Of a stretch of DNA of 9,913 bases, positions 6,991 to 9,913 are shown piece by piece. The DNA is from Caryophanales bacterium. Lineage in GTDB: Bacteria > Bacillota_I > Bacilli_A > RFN20 > CAG-826. The stretch lies in assembly GCA_016280685.1 (NCBI GenBank), contig JAEEHE010000032.1, forward strand, positions 1 through 9,913. Reading direction: 5' to 3'. The position numbers were made by a program, and so were the translations under genes. The notes beneath the pieces were generated by a model. That model saw only the letters and a program-made list of their open reading frames with translations. It was not told the origin of the DNA and searched no databases. Every line of letters starts with the position of its first letter. The first letter of the stretch is position 1.

Positions 6991-9913
6991 ATGAAAATAA
7001 GAAATATACCCTTAATAGCATTATGCTCCTCATTATTAGTGTTATCTTCAATCGGTCAAATGAGCGATTCTCTTCGCATCCCTTTACTCGCTGAAGATGA
7101 GACTAATGTTATCTTTTTGAATGATAAAGTTACTGTCGAGCCAAGAACTCTCTCTTATAACGATGAAACTAAAGTGGTAAATGGTAAGATTATTACCCCT
7201 AGTGGTGCTTCTTTAACCGGAAGAGAATTCACCGCGAAAGAACACGGTTTATATAAAGTTGTTTATGAAACTTATTTTGGTCGTGAAGCCGTCAATAGAA
7301 CTGTCAATTATCTCTGCAAGAGAAAGAGCATGGATTATTTCACTTTCAACGATGTAGTGGAAGCTTCATATGGTGAATTTAGACATAATACCTCTCGCTT
7401 TTCTCATCGCGGTGTCGTCTTAGATTTCCGCAGCGGCGCGACGATTAATTTTAATGAACCGTTAGATGTTAATGATTTTATGGAAGTTCAACCGATTGAA
7501 CCGGGTAAGATTTATTCCGATCCCAGTACTGGTGCTGTCGCAAAATCATTATTAGATGTCATTGTTGATCCCACGAATAAAATGGAGATGGATTTTGGTG
7601 GTCTATTATTTAGATTAACCGATGCCGAAGATCCTAATAATTATGTAGAAATGAGAATGCAAGAACCCGGTTATACCGATTATTTAGCTGGCGCTTTAAG
7701 TTATGTGAGAGTCGGTGCGAGCAACAATTATTTAGCGGGTTGGGAATTTGGATGGACTGGTAGTGATGGTGCTTATCATCCTGGTCATTATCACCTATCT
7801 TCAAGTGGTACTGGGATTGCGATGTCCTTTAAAGCGCAAGCATATCAAGATTATTTACATTCTGGACAAATCCTTTTCGATTATGGAAATAAGAGATTTT
7901 ATAGTTATCCTGGTTCTTTAAGTCATGAACAAGTTTTCTTTATTAATGATTTAGATAATCCCGAATTATATAGAACCAATACATGGGATGGATTTAAAGG
8001 CGATAAATTCTATTTGAGTATCACTCCATATGCTTTCACTAATCCCCATGGACGTTTAATTGTGAAATCAATCGGCAAATATAATTTTGAAAATGAAATT
8101 ATCGAAGATATTACCGCTCCAAAGATTGAAATTGATTATCAAAATAATGAACCATTTAATCTACCGAAAGCTTTAGTAGGTAATTGCTATTCTATTTTTT
8201 CAAGTAAAGTAGTTGATAATTATGATTCTTTCTTAAACGCCAAAGTATCGGTTATCTATAAAGACACAGTTAATGGACAAGATATCGATGTAAATGTTTC
8301 CAATAATAGTTTCTTAGCGAGTAAATCTGGTACTTATTACATCAATTATGACGCTACTGATAGAAGCGGTAATTCCGCGAATAGAGTGTCGTTAAGAGTG
8401 GAGACGGTCGATAATATCAGCCCTGTTTCTTTAACTTATAGTGGTGAGCCAATATCATCATATGTCTTTAAAGATGTAAATATTCCATCTATCGATGATA
8501 TCGTTACTTCTGGTGGTAGTGGTTATATCTCCTTAACTAGAACCATTTATAATCCTGATAATAATATCGTTGAGCTAAATGGTGACAATTTACATCTCGA
8601 AGATATTGGCACATATCATGTCATATTCAAAGGTGTTGACTATTTAGGAAATGAAGGTTCTTTAGATATCTCGGTTAATTCTTTAAGTTTAGAGAAACCT
8701 GAGTTCGTCGATAATGTCAACTTACCTCCTGTTCTCATCAAAGGATTCACTTATAAGTTCGATAAAGTGAGAACTGTGGAAAGCGTTAATTCTGAAAATG
8801 TTTTCGGTGAATCATTAATCAAAGTTAATGGTAATGATTATCGAGGTTCTTATATCGCTGACGGAGAAGAAGTGACTGTTGAATATGTTGCTAGAGGCGA
8901 TACTGGAGAAACCATAGAAACATTTGTCATTCCAGTTATTAATCCTTATGGTGAAGGTGGAATGTTAAATGAAGCCAATTATTTCTATGGTGATATCGCT
9001 AAACAATATAACGAAGATGATATTACCTTCACCTTTAATGAAGAGAAAACCATCATGTTCGCTAATAAGCTAGATTCTTCAAATTTATATGTGAATTTAG
9101 AGCAAATTGACGGCAAAACCAACTTTAAAAACATCAAATTTAAATTAATTAGTGCTTACGATTCGACTCGTACGATGACATTTGATCTCGATGTTGTTAA
9201 TCAAAAAATCAATGTTCCTGTCTTTGGAAATTTGGACTTTGTCTTCAGTGGTAAAGAGATGATTTTCCAATATCAAGATAACAACATGTATCTACTCGAT
9301 TCATTGGATAACATCATCGCTCAATGTGTCTATGATGATAACAACGATCTCTTTGAAGGATTTAAAGATGGTGTTTATCTATCTCTTACCTTTAGTGGTG
9401 TTACCTCCGAATCACAAGTGAAGATTACTAAATTAAATAACCACGCATTAGGTTATAAAAATAATGATGGCGACGTTGTGGGTCCGACCATTAGATTAGA
9501 TTCGGAATTCTTACCTGTTCAATATCACGATGAAGAATTCTTCTATCCAACATTTAAGGCCTATGATGTCTTCTCAGAAATTACTACTTCACAAATTAGA
9601 ATTATTACCCCATCAGAAGAAGTGTTAAATAGAAACGCTGATGAATTTGATTCATTTATAATAAATGAATATGGTAGCTATACAGTTTCCTATAATGCGA
9701 TTGATAGCTTTGGTAACCCCACGAGAAGAACTTATGTCTCCTTTGTTTATGATGATGTCAAACCATCATTAACAGTGGGTGAACTTAAGAGTGATAAATA
9801 TCATGTTGGTGATATCGTAAAGATTCCAACATATACCGCGAACGATAATCTTGGTCATGTCATCGTGGATGTTATCTTGATCATGCCATCCAATGAGATG
9901 AGAATATTAACTC
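6991..9913 (+). CDS. Large secreted protein with Ig-like and ConA-like regions, 3' end outside window
   Basis: The reading frame is open from ATG 6991 to the window edge (974 codons, no stop). I do not recognise a named protein. Residues 1-22 form a signal peptide (MKIRNIPLIALCSSLLVLSS). Residues about 39-110 look Ig-like. About 111-366 is a beta-rich, probably ConA/LamG-like region (FGGLLFRLTD, YVEMRMQEPG, YLAGWEFGWTG). Bacterial Ig-like units follow at about 373-470 (starting D-I-T-A-P, ending GTYYINYDATDRSGN), 474-562 (starting D-N-I-S-P, ending GTYHVIFKGVDYLGN) and 829-919 (ending GSYTVSYNAIDSFGN); another begins near 921. Residues about 568-660 may be a further divergent Ig-like unit, and about 655-828 a second beta-sandwich, possibly ConA-like. 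The architecture is that of an adhesin or glycan-binding protein; no catalytic motif is seen. It starts 2 bp after the permease stop, so it is in the same operon. Its C-terminal anchor lies outside the window. Confidence 0.85.
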   Translation, partial: MKIRNIPLIALCSSLLVLSSIGQMSDSLRIPLLAEDETNVIFLNDKVTVEPRTLSYNDETKVVNGKIITPSGASLTGREFTAKEHGLYKVVYETYFGREAVNRTVNYLCKRKSMDYFTFNDVVEASYGEFRHNTSRFSHRGVVLDFRSGATINFNEPLDVNDFMEVQPIEPGKIYSDPSTGAVAKSLLDVIVDPTNKMEMDFGGLLFRLTDAEDPNNYVEMRMQEPGYTDYLAGALSYVRVGASNNYLAGWEFGWTGSDGAYHPGHYHLSSSGTGIAMSFKAQAYQDYLHSGQILFDYGNKRFYSYPGSLSHEQVFFINDLDNPELYRTNTWDGFKGDKFYLSITPYAFTNPHGRLIVKSIGKYNFENEIIEDITAPKIEIDYQNNEPFNLPKALVGNCYSIFSSKVVDNYDSFLNAKVSVIYKDTVNGQDIDVNVSNNSFLASKSGTYYINYDATDRSGNSANRVSLRVETVDNISPVSLTYSGEPISSYVFKDVNIPSIDDIVTSGGSGYISLTRTIYNPDNNIVELNGDNLHLEDIGTYHVIFKGVDYLGNEGSLDISVNSLSLEKPEFVDNVNLPPVLIKGFTYKFDKVRTVESVNSENVFGESLIKVNGNDYRGSYIADGEEVTVEYVARGDTGETIETFVIPVINPYGEGGMLNEANYFYGDIAKQYNEDDITFTFNEEKTIMFANKLDSSNLYVNLEQIDGKTNFKNIKFKLISAYDSTRTMTFDLDVVNQKINVPVFGNLDFVFSGKEMIFQYQDNNMYLLDSLDNIIAQCVYDDNNDLFEGFKDGVYLSLTFSGVTSESQVKITKLNNHALGYKNNDGDVVGPTIRLDSEFLPVQYHDEEFFYPTFKAYDVFSEITTSQIRIITPSEEVLNRNADEFDSFIINEYGSYTVSYNAIDSFGNPTRRTYVSFVYDDVKPSLTVGELKSDKYHVGDIVKIPTYTANDNLGHVIVDVILIMPSNEMRILT
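8107..8400 (+). repeat. Bacterial Ig-like unit 1 of the 6991 gene
   Basis: This encodes residues about 373-470. It begins with the D-x-x-x-P motif (D373-I-T-A-P377) and ends with the strand pair G447-T-Y-Y-I-N-Y-D-A-T-D-R-S-G-N, the 'GTYxxxYxAxDxxGN' signature of HYR/Big-type domains. Confidence 0.6.
8410..8676 (+). repeat. Bacterial Ig-like unit 2 of the 6991 gene
   Basis: This encodes residues about 474-562. It begins D474-N-I-S-P478 and ends with G540-T-Y-H-V-I-F-K-G-V-D-Y-L-G-N, matching unit 1 in both signature positions. The unit is divergent in between. Confidence 0.55.
9475..9747 (+). repeat. Bacterial Ig-like unit 3 of the 6991 gene
   Basis: This encodes residues about 829-919. It starts V-G-P-T-I and ends with G895-S-Y-T-V-S-Y-N-A-I-D-S-F-G-N. 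Another unit starts at once (D921-D-V-K-P925) and is cut by the window edge, so the Ig-like repeats continue downstream. Confidence 0.6.

Noticed and set aside
6985..6991. Possible terminator or promoter between the permease and the last gene
   Set aside because: Only 2 bp separate the stop and start, and no hairpin with a T-run is visible around them.
796..9816. Frequent GATATC hexamers spread across the genes
   Set aside because: They mostly encode Asp-Ile in frame, as expected from the codon use; there is no regular spacing or intergenic clustering to suggest a regulatory or modification signal.

Overview
The window is AT-rich, densely coding DNA, with every gene on the + strand. It suggests a low-GC Firmicutes relative: an uncultured gut Bacilli or Mollicutes-related lineage such as RF39 or Erysipelotrichia-like bacteria. 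The reasons are strong use of TTA and AAA codons, AGGAGG-type ribosome sites, a lipoprotein-type solute-binding protein, and a surface protein held by a membrane helix with a lysine tail. The lineage is an inference. All 28 Trp codons I counted are TGG and no frame needs TGA to be read as Trp, so the standard bacterial code (table 11) fits.

Layout: (1) 3-311 is the C-terminal end of a GH38-type alpha-mannosidase. (2) 324-3494 encodes a 1056-residue secreted, membrane-anchored modular protein with three copies of an unrecognised beta domain, one ConA/LamG-like domain and five copies of a helical module. (3) 3508-5124, 5130-6071 and 6071-6988 encode a CUT1-type sugar ABC importer: lipoprotein binding protein, MalF-like permease and MalG-like permease. 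(4) 6991 to the window end is the first 974 codons of another large secreted protein with bacterial Ig-like and ConA-like regions. It has no stop before the edge.

Intergenic gaps are 12, 13, 5, -1 (overlap) and 2 bp. I see no promoter-sized space, hairpin terminator or strand switch, so the window is most simply the inside of one operon that continues on both sides. The inferred logic is that surface proteins bind a polysaccharide or glycoprotein glycan, the importer takes up the released mannose-containing oligosaccharide, and the GH38 enzyme, which has no known export role, trims alpha-mannosides in the cytoplasm. The importer ATPase is not in the window; CUT1 systems often share an MsmX/UgpC-type ATPase encoded elsewhere.

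The least explained parts are the two large surface proteins. Their repeat structure is visible in the sequence, but their ligand is unknown. There is no RNA gene, CRISPR array, insertion sequence or attachment site that I can support.
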